Origin: Nocardioidaceae bacterium
GTDB lineage: Bacteria > Actinomycetota > Actinomycetes > Propionibacteriales > Nocardioidaceae
Direction: 5' to 3'
DNA: 64,000 nt
NCBI GenBank assembly: GCA_030447865.1
Contig: JAUJOD010000001.1
Coordinates: forward strand, 418,809-482,808
Shown here piece by piece: positions 1 to 7,876 of the stretch. The notes under the pieces were generated by a model. It ran no database searches, had not been told where the DNA came from, and saw only the letters and a list, made by a program, of their open reading frames with translations. The position numbers were made by a program, and so were the translations under genes. How positions within the stretch are numbered: position 1 is the stretch's first letter; every line of letters starts with the position of its first letter.

Positions 1-246
1 GCAGGATTCGGCATTCCGACCGGGCGCGAGCGCTTGTAAACCGCTGAGCGGTATAAACGACTCATCACGACGCTAACAAGTCGCACAACTATGCGCTACC
101 CCGAATCACAGCTCTGGGGTCGCACAGCGCCAGTCGCTCGCACGCCCTTGCCTGACGTTGTACCTGCCAAAGTACTGACCGAAGTCGGCTTTCAGGGGAG
201 AAAACTGGCTGGTTCGTTGACTTTGGTCAGGACTTTGGCACGGCTG

Positions 247-282
247 TGGATGGCCGGGTGCTCCTGGATGGCGGGGTGCTCC
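247..282. repeat. 18-bp tandem duplication downstream of galK
   Basis: Two adjacent 18-bp units (247-264 and 265-282) differ at one base. They lie immediately beyond the galK stop codon. The rest of bases 1-246 holds no reading frame I can support. Confidence 0.6.
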
Positions 283-288
283 CTGAAT

Positions 289-1419
289 CTAGCCAGGATC
301 CGGTTCGACGCTGGCCGCGCCCCGAGCCGGCGAGGCGGCCCAGATGGTTGGCTCCCGCCAACCGTGCTCGTCGTAGGCCGCGCGAACCGACTGCTTCACC
401 GCGCCTGCGGCGGCGCTTGGGCACAGCGCGATCGCACAGCCACCGAACCCACCCCCGGTCATCCGGGCCCCCAGCGCCCCCGCGAGCAACGCTGACGAAA
501 CCGCCACGTCGAGCTCCTCGCACGACACCTCGAAGTCGTCGCGCAACGACTGGTGTGAGGCGGTCAACAAGCCGCCGATCTCCGCCGTCTGACCGGCGGC
601 CTCGAGCCGCTGGACTACGTCGCTCACCCGGTGGATCTCCGTGACGACGTGGCGCGCACGCCGTAGCAGAACCGGGTCGGAAAGCGACGTGACCTGATCG
701 AGGGTGGCATCGCGCAGCGAGTCGAGGCCGAGCCTGGAGGCCGCCTCCTCACAGGACGTCCGCCGGTCGCCGTACTCGCTGCCTGCGAGCTCGTGCTCGG
801 CGTGGGTGTCGATGACGAGGAGGGTGAGGTCCGCGTGGTCGGGGTCGAAGGGGACCGCACGGGTCTGCATCGTCCGGCAGTCGAGGAACAGCGCATGCCC
901 CTCCTCGCACAGCATCGAGGCGAGTTGGTCCATCGACCCGGTTGGCACCCCCACGAAGTCGTTCTCGGCTCGACGGGCCAGTGCGGCGATGGTGACCCGG
1001 TCAAGCCCCAGCCCCAGCTCAGCGTTGATCGCGCAGGCGACGGAGCACTCCAGCGCGGCCGACGATGACAGCCCCGCGCCGACGGGTACGTCGCTACGGA
1101 TCGTCACCTCGAGCCCGCTGATGCCGCCAGCCGGGTCGCCCGCCCCCTCGGCCGGCTGGTCGATCTTCTCGCGCACCGCCCAGACCACGCCTGCGACGTA
1201 CGCCGCCCAGCCGGTGACGTCGCCGGGCTGTACGTCGACCGAGAACGTGGCCGGTTCGTCCGCCGTGTCAGAGGTAACCGTGACGACGCCACTGTCGTTC
1301 GCGGTCACGGACGCCGTGGTCGCCATGGAGAGGGCAAACGGCAGCACGAGACCCTCGTTGTAGTCGACGTGCTCGCCGATGAGATTGATGCGTCCCGGCG
1401 CAGCCCATGTCGCGGTCAT
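289..1419 (-). CDS. galK: Galactokinase
   Basis: Phosphorylates alpha-D-galactose to galactose-1-phosphate (Leloir pathway, cytoplasm). The 376-residue product carries the galactokinase signature GRINLIGEH near residues 9-17, a GHMP-kinase ATP loop with GLSSSAALE, and a C-terminal GHMP motif MTGGGFGGC. Length matches the family. The frame is open upstream to 1464, but the ATG at 1419 puts the signature at its usual distance from the N terminus, so I chose it. It is divergent from the arabinofuranosidase operon. With the arabinan genes next door, one plausible source of galactose is arabinogalactan side-chain breakdown (inference). No galT or galE is visible in the window. Confidence 0.93.
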   Translation of the reverse strand: MTATWAAPGRINLIGEHVDYNEGLVLPFALSMATTASVTANDSGVVTVTSDTADEPATFSVDVQPGDVTGWAAYVAGVVWAVREKIDQPAEGAGDPAGGISGLEVTIRSDVPVGAGLSSSAALECSVACAINAELGLGLDRVTIAALARRAENDFVGVPTGSMDQLASMLCEEGHALFLDCRTMQTRAVPFDPDHADLTLLVIDTHAEHELAGSEYGDRRTSCEEAASRLGLDSLRDATLDQVTSLSDPVLLRRARHVVTEIHRVSDVVQRLEAAGQTAEIGGLLTASHQSLRDDFEVSCEELDVAVSSALLAGALGARMTGGGFGGCAIALCPSAAAGAVKQSVRAAYDEHGWREPTIWAASPARGAASVEPDPG

Positions 1420-1550
1420 GCCTCTGCACTCATCATCTGGGTCAGCCCGCCTGTCCTCACGCATTCCAGCAAAGCGACCCCGCGTCGCAGTCCCCCGCCG
1501 TGCCCACGGCGGCGTAGGGTCAAACCCCGGGTGAACTGAAGCGGTACACG

Positions 1551-1578
1551 ATCTTTACAAACGGCATCTTTACAAACG
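1551..1578. promoter_or_regulatory. Direct repeats in galK/abfA divergent promoter region
   Basis: The 13-mer ATCTTTACAAACG occurs twice (1551-1563 and 1566-1578), spaced 15 bp apart, 29 bp before the GH51 start. TTTACAAACG resembles half-sites of LacI-family sugar regulators. The regulator is not in this window. The divergent arrangement suggests it could act on both galK and the arabinan operon. Function is inferred from position only. Confidence 0.45.
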
Positions 1579-1606
1579 ACGCGCCGAACGGATAGAACGG
1601 CAGGTG

Positions 1607-3160
1607 ATGAAGTCGGTGACGCTGACACTCGATCCGGCCTTTCGGGTGGGACGCGTTGACCCCCACCTGTTTGGTTCCTTCGTAGAGCACATGGGGCGGT
1701 GTGTCTACACGGGCATCTTTGAGCCCGGCCATCCCACCGCGGACTCCAACGACTTCCGACAAGACGTCCTCGACCTCACCCGCGAGCTCGGCTGCACAAT
1801 CGTGCGCTACCCCGGCGGTAACTTCGTGTCCGGCTACCGGTGGGAGGACGGGATCGGCCCCGTCGACCAGCGACCGCGGCGCCTTGACCTGGCCTGGAAG
1901 ACCATCGAGACAAACGAGGTCGGGGTCGACGAGTTCGCCACCTGGTGCAGAGCCGCGGGCGTCGAGCCGATGATGGCGGTGAACCTCGGCACCCGGGCGG
2001 TCCAGGAGGCCACCGACCTGCTCGAGTACTGCAACCATCCCGAGGGTACGGCGCTGTCGGACCTGCGGCGGTCCAACGGCCAGAAGGAACCGCACGGCAT
2101 CAAGGTCTGGTGCCTCGGCAACGAGCTCGACGGGCCGTGGCAGGTCGGGCACAAGACCGCGGCCGAGTACGGCCGGCTGGCAGCGGAGACTGCGCGGGCG
2201 ATGCGGATGGTCGACTCGACCATCGAGCTGGTGGCCTGCGGCAGCTCCAACACCTACATGCCGACGTTCGCGGCGTGGGAAGCCACGGTGCTCGAGCAGT
2301 GCTACGAGCTGGTGGACTACGTCTCGCTGCACAACTACTACGAACCCGTCGACGGCGACGTCGACAGCTTTCTCGCCTCCGCCGTCGACCTCGAGCGAGC
2401 CATCGAGGCACTGGTGGCCACCGCCGACCACGTCGGGGCTCGGCTGCGCTCGCCCAAGAAGCTCCGGCTCTCCGTCGATGAGTGGAACGTCTGGTACCAG
2501 CAGGACTTCGCCGGCCAAGACAACCTCGACTGGGCCGAGTCGCGGTCACTGATCGAAGACAGGTACGACGTCACCGACGCCGTGGTGGTCGGGTCGCTGC
2601 TCATCACGCTGCTGCGCCACGCCGACCGGGTCGGCATCGCGTGCCAAGCGCAGCTGGTGAACGTGATCGCACCCATCCTGACCGAACCGGGAGGACCCGC
2701 CTGGCGGCAGACGATCTTCCACCCGTTCGCCCAGATGGCGCGACACGCCCGCGGGGAGGTGCTGCGCGTCGACATGCACACCCCGACGCACCACACGGCG
2801 CTGTACGGCGATGTCGCGCTCGTCGAGGCGACGGCGACGTACGACGACCAGTCCGGCGAGCTGGCCATCTTCGCGGTCAACCGCGACCGGGCCGAGCCAG
2901 TCGAGATCGACCTCGACGTGCGCGGATTCGCCGAAGGGTGGAGACTCGAAGCCACGACCTTTCACCATGACGATCCCGCCACCCGTAACGTGGTCGAAGA
3001 CCCCGACCGGGTCGTCCCTCGTCGGTTGGAGCAGACCAACCTCACCGAGGGGCACCTGGCCGGTGTCCTTCCACCGCTGTCGTGGAACGTGCTTCGTCTC
3101 GTCCCCACCGCAACTGAACCTTCCCCCTCCTCAACCGACCGCAAGGAGCAGCAAGCATGA
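1607..3160 (+). CDS. abfA: Alpha-L-arabinofuranosidase, glycoside hydrolase family 51
   Basis: Releases terminal alpha-L-arabinofuranosyl residues from arabinan, arabinoxylan or arabinogalactan fragments. The product of about 517 residues has the usual GH51 length. It shows the acid/base glutamate in GNELDGPW (about residue 174), the nucleophile in LSVDEWNVWY (about residue 293) and the N-terminal HLFGSFVEHMGR signature. There is no signal peptide, so it is intracellular and acts on imported oligosaccharides. GTG (1604) and ATG (1607) are adjacent possible starts, with a weak ribosome site. Its ATGA stop overlaps the start of the ABC binding protein, which indicates translational coupling as the first gene of the operon. 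Confidence 0.93.
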   Translation: MKSVTLTLDPAFRVGRVDPHLFGSFVEHMGRCVYTGIFEPGHPTADSNDFRQDVLDLTRELGCTIVRYPGGNFVSGYRWEDGIGPVDQRPRRLDLAWKTIETNEVGVDEFATWCRAAGVEPMMAVNLGTRAVQEATDLLEYCNHPEGTALSDLRRSNGQKEPHGIKVWCLGNELDGPWQVGHKTAAEYGRLAAETARAMRMVDSTIELVACGSSNTYMPTFAAWEATVLEQCYELVDYVSLHNYYEPVDGDVDSFLASAVDLERAIEALVATADHVGARLRSPKKLRLSVDEWNVWYQQDFAGQDNLDWAESRSLIEDRYDVTDAVVVGSLLITLLRHADRVGIACQAQLVNVIAPILTEPGGPAWRQTIFHPFAQMARHARGEVLRVDMHTPTHHTALYGDVALVEATATYDDQSGELAIFAVNRDRAEPVEIDLDVRGFAEGWRLEATTFHHDDPATRNVVEDPDRVVPRRLEQTNLTEGHLAGVLPPLSWNVLRLVPTATEPSPSSTDRKEQQA

Positions 3161-4509
3161 ACCGCACACCCAGTTCGACCGAGCAGTCCCCCATCCCATC
3201 GGTGTTCACCCGCCGTCGCTTCCTCAGCTTGAGCGCGCTCACCACGGCCGCGCTGGTCACCGGCTGTGGCGGTGGTACGACCGTCGGTGGCAGTGAAGAA
3301 GGCGTCGGGGGCTTCGAGGGCACCTACGACGGCCCGGCCGTGACCCTTGACTACTGGAACGGCTTCACCGGCGGCGACGGCCCGGCCATGGACGCCCTGG
3401 TGAAAAGGTTCAACGCCGACCAGAAGAACATCACGGTCAAGCAGAACACCATCGAGTGGGGCGACTTCTACACCCGTCTCCCGGCTGCTGCCGGCGCGGG
3501 CCAGGGTCCAGACGTCGGTGCGATGCACCTTGATCAGATCGCCACCCAAGCAGCCACGAAGATCATCGTGCCCGTCGACGACGTTGCCTCCGCGCTCGGG
3601 CTGACCGAGGACGACTTCGCCGCGTCGGTGTGGCAGCCGGGTATCTACCAGGACAAGCGCTACGGCATCCCGCTCGACGTGCACTGCCTGGCCATGTACT
3701 ACAACAAGGACCACTTCGAGAAGGCTGGCATCGACTCCCCGCCCACTGACGCGGCGAGCCTCGAGGAAGCGTGTCAGAAGCTTCAGCAGGCGGGTGGCGT
3801 CGAGTTTCCGTTCTGGATGCCGAACCAGTGGCCGGCACACCTGATGTTCCTCAGCTTGCTGTGGCAGTTCGGCGGGGAGCCGTACGGGGGAGATGGCACC
3901 GAGGCCACCTTCGGCTCCGAAGAGGGAGTCAAGGCACTCACGTGGATGAAGGAGCAGGTGGACAAGGGCTTCAGCCCCGCCAACGTCGACATCGACGCTC
4001 AGTACACCGCCTTCAAGAATGGGCAGAACTCGATCACCTGGGACGGCATCTGGCAGATCAACGACCTGGAAGAGTCCGGAATGAACTGGGGGATCGCGCC
4101 GCTGCCGACGATCGGTGAGCAACTGGCGTCGTGGGCAAACTCCCACAACTTCTTCCTGACCTCCCAGGCGGCGCAGGACACCAACAGCGCCAACGCCGCC
4201 AAGGTGTTCATCGGCTGGATGAGCCAACAGTCGGCAGCGTGGTCCGACGCCGGCATGATCCCAGCGCTCAACGAGGCACGGGAGAGTCCCGAGTACGAGA
4301 ACTCGCCGCAGGCGGCGCTCGGAGAGCAGGTCGACAACCTGCACTTCCTGCCGGCCGTCCCGGGGCTGGGCACGGTGCAGGCCGAGACGCTCGAGTTGGC
4401 GGTCAACGCGGCGATCCTCGGTCAGAAGCCGGTGGAGGAAGCCCTGAGCGAGGCACAGAGCAACGCCACCGAGCTCATGCAGAAGAACGCCGAAAAGTTC
4501 GGGGGCTGA
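3157..4509 (+). CDS. ABC transporter sugar-binding lipoprotein
   Basis: Extracytoplasmic solute-binding protein of the MalE/family-1 type, 450 residues. The N terminus has a twin-arginine motif RRRFLSLSA and a lipobox LVTGC, so it is probably Tat-exported and lipid-anchored. The mature part begins with VTLDYWNGFTGGDG, typical of carbohydrate-binding family members. It overlaps the upstream arabinofuranosidase by 4 bp and is followed 6 bp later by the first permease. The likely ligand is an arabino-oligosaccharide, inferred from the flanking GH51 and GH43 genes. No ATPase is encoded here; such importers often share an MsmK-like ATPase encoded elsewhere. Confidence 0.9.
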   Translation: MNRTPSSTEQSPIPSVFTRRRFLSLSALTTAALVTGCGGGTTVGGSEEGVGGFEGTYDGPAVTLDYWNGFTGGDGPAMDALVKRFNADQKNITVKQNTIEWGDFYTRLPAAAGAGQGPDVGAMHLDQIATQAATKIIVPVDDVASALGLTEDDFAASVWQPGIYQDKRYGIPLDVHCLAMYYNKDHFEKAGIDSPPTDAASLEEACQKLQQAGGVEFPFWMPNQWPAHLMFLSLLWQFGGEPYGGDGTEATFGSEEGVKALTWMKEQVDKGFSPANVDIDAQYTAFKNGQNSITWDGIWQINDLEESGMNWGIAPLPTIGEQLASWANSHNFFLTSQAAQDTNSANAAKVFIGWMSQQSAAWSDAGMIPALNEARESPEYENSPQAALGEQVDNLHFLPAVPGLGTVQAETLELAVNAAILGQKPVEEALSEAQSNATELMQKNAEKFGG

Positions 4510-4515
4510 TGGGCC

Positions 4516-5475
4516 GTGGCAACCGTCACGCCGGTCAAGCCGCCGGAAAAAGCGGTCCCACCGCCGGTCAGCGCCAACCCGATGCGGGACCACCCGCTCA
4601 CCGCCTGGCTTTTCCTCGCTCCTTACCTGGTGCTCTTCGGCGGTTTCGTGTTGCTGCCCATCGGCCTGGGGCTATGGATGAGTCTGCACAGCTGGGATCC
4701 GCGGCTGCCCGCCAAGCCCTTCATCGGGTTGGAGAACTACGCTGACCTGATCGACCCCGGCTCGGTGTCCTTCGACCCGTTCTGGAACTCCATGCAGGCC
4801 ACCGGCATCTTCACGCTGTTCAGCGTGCCGCTGCTGATCGTGGTGCCGCTCGCGGTCGCTGTCGTCATGAACGAGCGCTTCCCCGGGCGAAACCTGTTCC
4901 GTGCCGTGTACTTCGCGCCGTACGTCTTGGGCGTCGCGGTGGTGGGTGTCGTCTGGCGGTTCCTGCTCGACGCGAACATCGGACTGGTGAACCACTACCT
5001 CGGCGTCATCGGGCTATCCGGGAACATCCCCTGGTTGAGCTCGCTGCCCGAGGCGTGGGTGGCTCTTGTCGGTGTGACGGTGTGGTGGACGCTGGGCTTC
5101 AACGCGGTCATCTTCCTCGCCGGCCTGCAAGACATCCCCCGCGAGCAGTACGAGGCGGCCGAACTCGACGGGGCGAGCACCTGGCAGAGCTTCCGAAACG
5201 TGACGTTGCCGAACCTGCGGCCGGTGACTGCCTTCGTCTTGATGATCACGATCATCGCGTCCGCCAACATGTTCGGGCAGTCCTTCATCATGACCAACGG
5301 TGCGCCCGGGACGGAGACCCGCACGGCCATCTTCGAGATCGCCAACACCGGCCTGCGTGAGTTCGCGATGGGAGAGGCGGCGGCGGCGAGCTGGATCCTG
5401 ACCGTACTGCTCATCATCGCCTCGCTCGGGGTCTTCTGGTTCTTCCGCGAGAAGGAGGAAGGTGGCCGATCATGA
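4516..5475 (+). CDS. ABC transporter permease, MalF type
   Basis: Integral membrane subunit of a carbohydrate importer, 319 residues and about six transmembrane helices. The EAA loop that contacts the ATPase is visible as EQYEAAELDGAS followed by FRNVTLPNLRP near residues 212-238. It starts at GTG 4516, just after the binding-protein stop. The next permease begins within its stop codon (ATGA, 5472-5475). Partner of the second permease and the binding lipoprotein. Substrate specificity is inferred from the operon. Confidence 0.9.
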   Translation: MATVTPVKPPEKAVPPPVSANPMRDHPLTAWLFLAPYLVLFGGFVLLPIGLGLWMSLHSWDPRLPAKPFIGLENYADLIDPGSVSFDPFWNSMQATGIFTLFSVPLLIVVPLAVAVVMNERFPGRNLFRAVYFAPYVLGVAVVGVVWRFLLDANIGLVNHYLGVIGLSGNIPWLSSLPEAWVALVGVTVWWTLGFNAVIFLAGLQDIPREQYEAAELDGASTWQSFRNVTLPNLRPVTAFVLMITIIASANMFGQSFIMTNGAPGTETRTAIFEIANTGLREFAMGEAAAASWILTVLLIIASLGVFWFFREKEEGGRS

Positions 5476-6284
5476 AGGCGCTGCGCTACAGCGTGCTCGG
5501 CCTGCTGACAGTGCTCTTCGTCAGCCCGCTGGTGTTCATGCTTGTGACGTCGTTCAAGACGCGGGCGGAGGCGGTGCAGACGCCACCGTCCTGGATACCG
5601 GACGCGCCGACGCTTCAGGCGTACCGGCTGATTCTCGACGCTGCCGAGACGCCGGTCTTCCGGTGGTTCGGCAACTCGATGATCGCTGCCACCCTGAACT
5701 CCATCCTGGTGGTGGCGACCTCCGCTCTCGCCGCCTACGCCCTGGCACGGCTTGAGTTCCGCGGGCGCAAGATCGTCATGGCGCTGATCATCGCCACCTT
5801 GTTCGTGCCGCCGGTGATCTTGGTGATCCCCAACTACGAGGTCGTCAACCAGCTGCAGTGGCTCGACAGCCTGATTGCCATCATCGTCCCGACAGCCGCC
5901 AACGCGTTCGGCGTCTTCTTCCTCCGGCAGTTCTTCCTGCAGCTCCCCCGCGAGCTGGAGGAGTCGGCGTTCCTCGACGGCGCCAACCGGTTGCAGGTGT
6001 TCTGGAAGGTCATCCTGCCGCTGTCAAGGCCGGCGCTGGCAACACTTGCCCTGCTGGCGTTCCTGACGAACTGGAACGACTTCCTCTGGCCGGTCTACGT
6101 GCTGTTCAGCCCGGAGAACCAGACGCTCCAGGCGGGCCTGTCGACGCTGCAGTCGGCCAACAGTGTGCGCTATGACCTGCTGATGGCGGGCGCTGTGATC
6201 GCCAGCGCACCGGTCCTGCTCCTGTTCGTCTTCGCGCAACGCTTCGTGATCGAGGGAGTCTCCCGCTCCGGTCTGAAGGGGTGA
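5472..6284 (+). CDS. ABC transporter permease, MalG type
   Basis: Second membrane subunit of the same importer, 270 residues with about six transmembrane helices. The EAA motif reads ELEESAFLDGANRLQVFWKV, followed by LPLSRPAL, and is placed as usual in the C-terminal half. The start overlaps the previous gene by 4 bp. The stop overlaps the GTG start of the following glycosidase by 4 bp (6281-6284), so five genes from 1607 to 7798 form one tightly coupled operon. Confidence 0.9.
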   Translation: MKALRYSVLGLLTVLFVSPLVFMLVTSFKTRAEAVQTPPSWIPDAPTLQAYRLILDAAETPVFRWFGNSMIAATLNSILVVATSALAAYALARLEFRGRKIVMALIIATLFVPPVILVIPNYEVVNQLQWLDSLIAIIVPTAANAFGVFFLRQFFLQLPRELEESAFLDGANRLQVFWKVILPLSRPALATLALLAFLTNWNDFLWPVYVLFSPENQTLQAGLSTLQSANSVRYDLLMAGAVIASAPVLLLFVFAQRFVIEGVSRSGLKG

Positions 6285-7798
6285 GCCTCGAAGGCCGTCA
6301 GGTTGATCGCCGTACCCTGCTCAAAGGCGTCGGCCTGACGGCCGTGCTGGGCCTCAGTGGGCTTCCGCTCGGGTGTGACCAAGCCCCGTCAGCTGTCGAC
6401 GGAGCCCCGACGCCTGCAGGCGGGCAGCCCGGCATCCTCGGCCTGTCATTCCGCGTCCAGACGCAGTACCGGCCGTTCGAACTGCTGGCGCCCGGGTTCG
6501 AGCAGGTCCGCATCCAGCCCGGTCCGGCGCGGTCGTTGGTCCGCCTCGACGCCGGGCCGGTAGCGCCGTTCGCAGCGGTCGAGCTGTCGGTGGCTGCCAT
6601 CGACGGCGCCGAGGTGGTGGCGGGTCTGTTCAGCGCCAGCGGCGACTCCGTCGCTGCGGTGTTCTCGCCGGCCCGGCGGCAGGTGCGGATCGAGGTGCGC
6701 CGAGACGGCGACACCCGGGTGGTCGCCGAGACAGCCGTCGAGCTGCAAACGCCCGTCAAGGCAGCCTTCGCGGTGTGCGAGAACCAGGTGACAGCGCTCG
6801 TCGACACCGGCGACGGCTGGCAACCCGTGGTGACGAACCGGGACGACGTCGCCGCCCTGATCGACCTGCGTGACCCCGCAACGCTGGCGACGTTCTCCTA
6901 CGGGTACGGCGTCGGCGGGACAGGCGGCGAGGCCCGGTTCAGCCGGGTTACGGCGGGGCCGTTCGGCATGGCCGGGCTGCGCGACCCTCACCTGGTGCAG
7001 CGGCCGGACGGTACGGCGTACATCCGCGACGGGAAGGCCTACCTGACGTTCACGTGCGCCGGTCTTGGCTTTTTCCAGCAGGCGCACTGGGGGGTGTTCA
7101 CCTTGGACCTCGCTGACCCCACCCAGCTACGACAGGTGGCCCAGTTGTACGCACGACGCGACGGCTTGCTGCTGGGCGACCATGCCGGGCAGCTCGTCAT
7201 CGATGAGCGGGGTGACCGCTTCATCGCGCTGAACACCTCGTGGGGGGACTTCGACGATGGCGGAGTCCACGCCTTGCACACCGCCACCAGCGACGACGTG
7301 CTCAGTGGGGTGCACCTGCTGGAGACCAAGCGACTTGACCTGCCGACGAAGCTCAGCAGCTGGGACCCCGGGGCGACGCAGATCGACGGCCGATGGCACG
7401 TCTCGTTCGTCGAGAGTCCCTCGCAGGACCCCTTCGACTTCCACCCGGCGCTCGCAGCCGGGCCCGTCGGGGCGGCGTACGACCAAGGGTTGGAGCTGGT
7501 CGGCGCCGACCCTTCGCTGCACCAGTGCGAGGGTCCGATCCTGCAGCGGGTCGACGGGGAGTGGTTCCTGCTCGCCAGTGACGGCGAGACCCGGGAGTAT
7601 CCCGTCTACGACTTGGCGATGAAGCGGCTGGGCGCCTTGGACGCGCCGTACGGCACCAACATCCCCCACCCGCAGATCGTTCCCCGCCCCGACGGTGGGT
7701 GGCTCATGGTCACGTTCGAGGGGACGCAGTACGCCGAGGAGATCCTCGGGTACGGCGGCCACGGGGACTTGGTGATCATGTCCTCGGGTCCGCGCTGA
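6281..7798 (+). CDS. Secreted beta-propeller glycoside hydrolase-like protein
   Basis: 505 residues. Exported: DRRTLLKGVGLTA is a twin-arginine signal and SGLPLGC resembles a lipobox, so it is probably a lipoprotein. The C-terminal two thirds has repeating blade-like segments such as GLRDPHLVQRPDGTAYIRDG, SSWDPGATQIDGRWHVSF and HQCEGPILQRVDGEWFLL. These resemble the five-bladed propeller of GH43/GH62-type enzymes. Candidate catalytic acids are the Asp in RDPHLV, the Asp in SSWDPG and the Glu in CEGPIL. The N-terminal 200 residues look like an extra beta-sandwich. It is coupled to the permease gene, which suggests cell-surface trimming of the imported glycan. I cannot assign a family with certainty. 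Confidence 0.65.
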   Translation: MSLEGRQVDRRTLLKGVGLTAVLGLSGLPLGCDQAPSAVDGAPTPAGGQPGILGLSFRVQTQYRPFELLAPGFEQVRIQPGPARSLVRLDAGPVAPFAAVELSVAAIDGAEVVAGLFSASGDSVAAVFSPARRQVRIEVRRDGDTRVVAETAVELQTPVKAAFAVCENQVTALVDTGDGWQPVVTNRDDVAALIDLRDPATLATFSYGYGVGGTGGEARFSRVTAGPFGMAGLRDPHLVQRPDGTAYIRDGKAYLTFTCAGLGFFQQAHWGVFTLDLADPTQLRQVAQLYARRDGLLLGDHAGQLVIDERGDRFIALNTSWGDFDDGGVHALHTATSDDVLSGVHLLETKRLDLPTKLSSWDPGATQIDGRWHVSFVESPSQDPFDFHPALAAGPVGAAYDQGLELVGADPSLHQCEGPILQRVDGEWFLLASDGETREYPVYDLAMKRLGALDAPYGTNIPHPQIVPRPDGGWLMVTFEGTQYAEEILGYGGHGDLVIMSSGPR

Positions 7799-7820
7799 GC
7801 CAGCGAGTCGAGGAACCTCC

Positions 7821-7835
7821 GCGTGAACTTCACGC
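7821..7835. promoter_or_regulatory. Perfect inverted repeat before the GH43 gene
   Basis: GCGTGAACTTCACGC has 7-bp arms around one central base and lies 41 bp upstream of the GH43 start, in the only real gap (78 bp) of the arabinan gene series. It could be an operator or a short hairpin. No regulator is identified. Confidence 0.4.
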
Positions 7836-7876
7836 AAACTCTTGCCGTGCGGGGTAGATGGGAGCACAGTTAGCCC

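Noticed and set aside
91..495. Possible plus-strand gene at the left edge
   Set aside because: Overlaps the galK 3' end in antisense and has no ribosome site or protein-like segments.
2962..4593. 543-codon open frame on the minus strand
   Set aside because: Antisense to the ABC binding-protein gene; no domain, ribosome site or signal.
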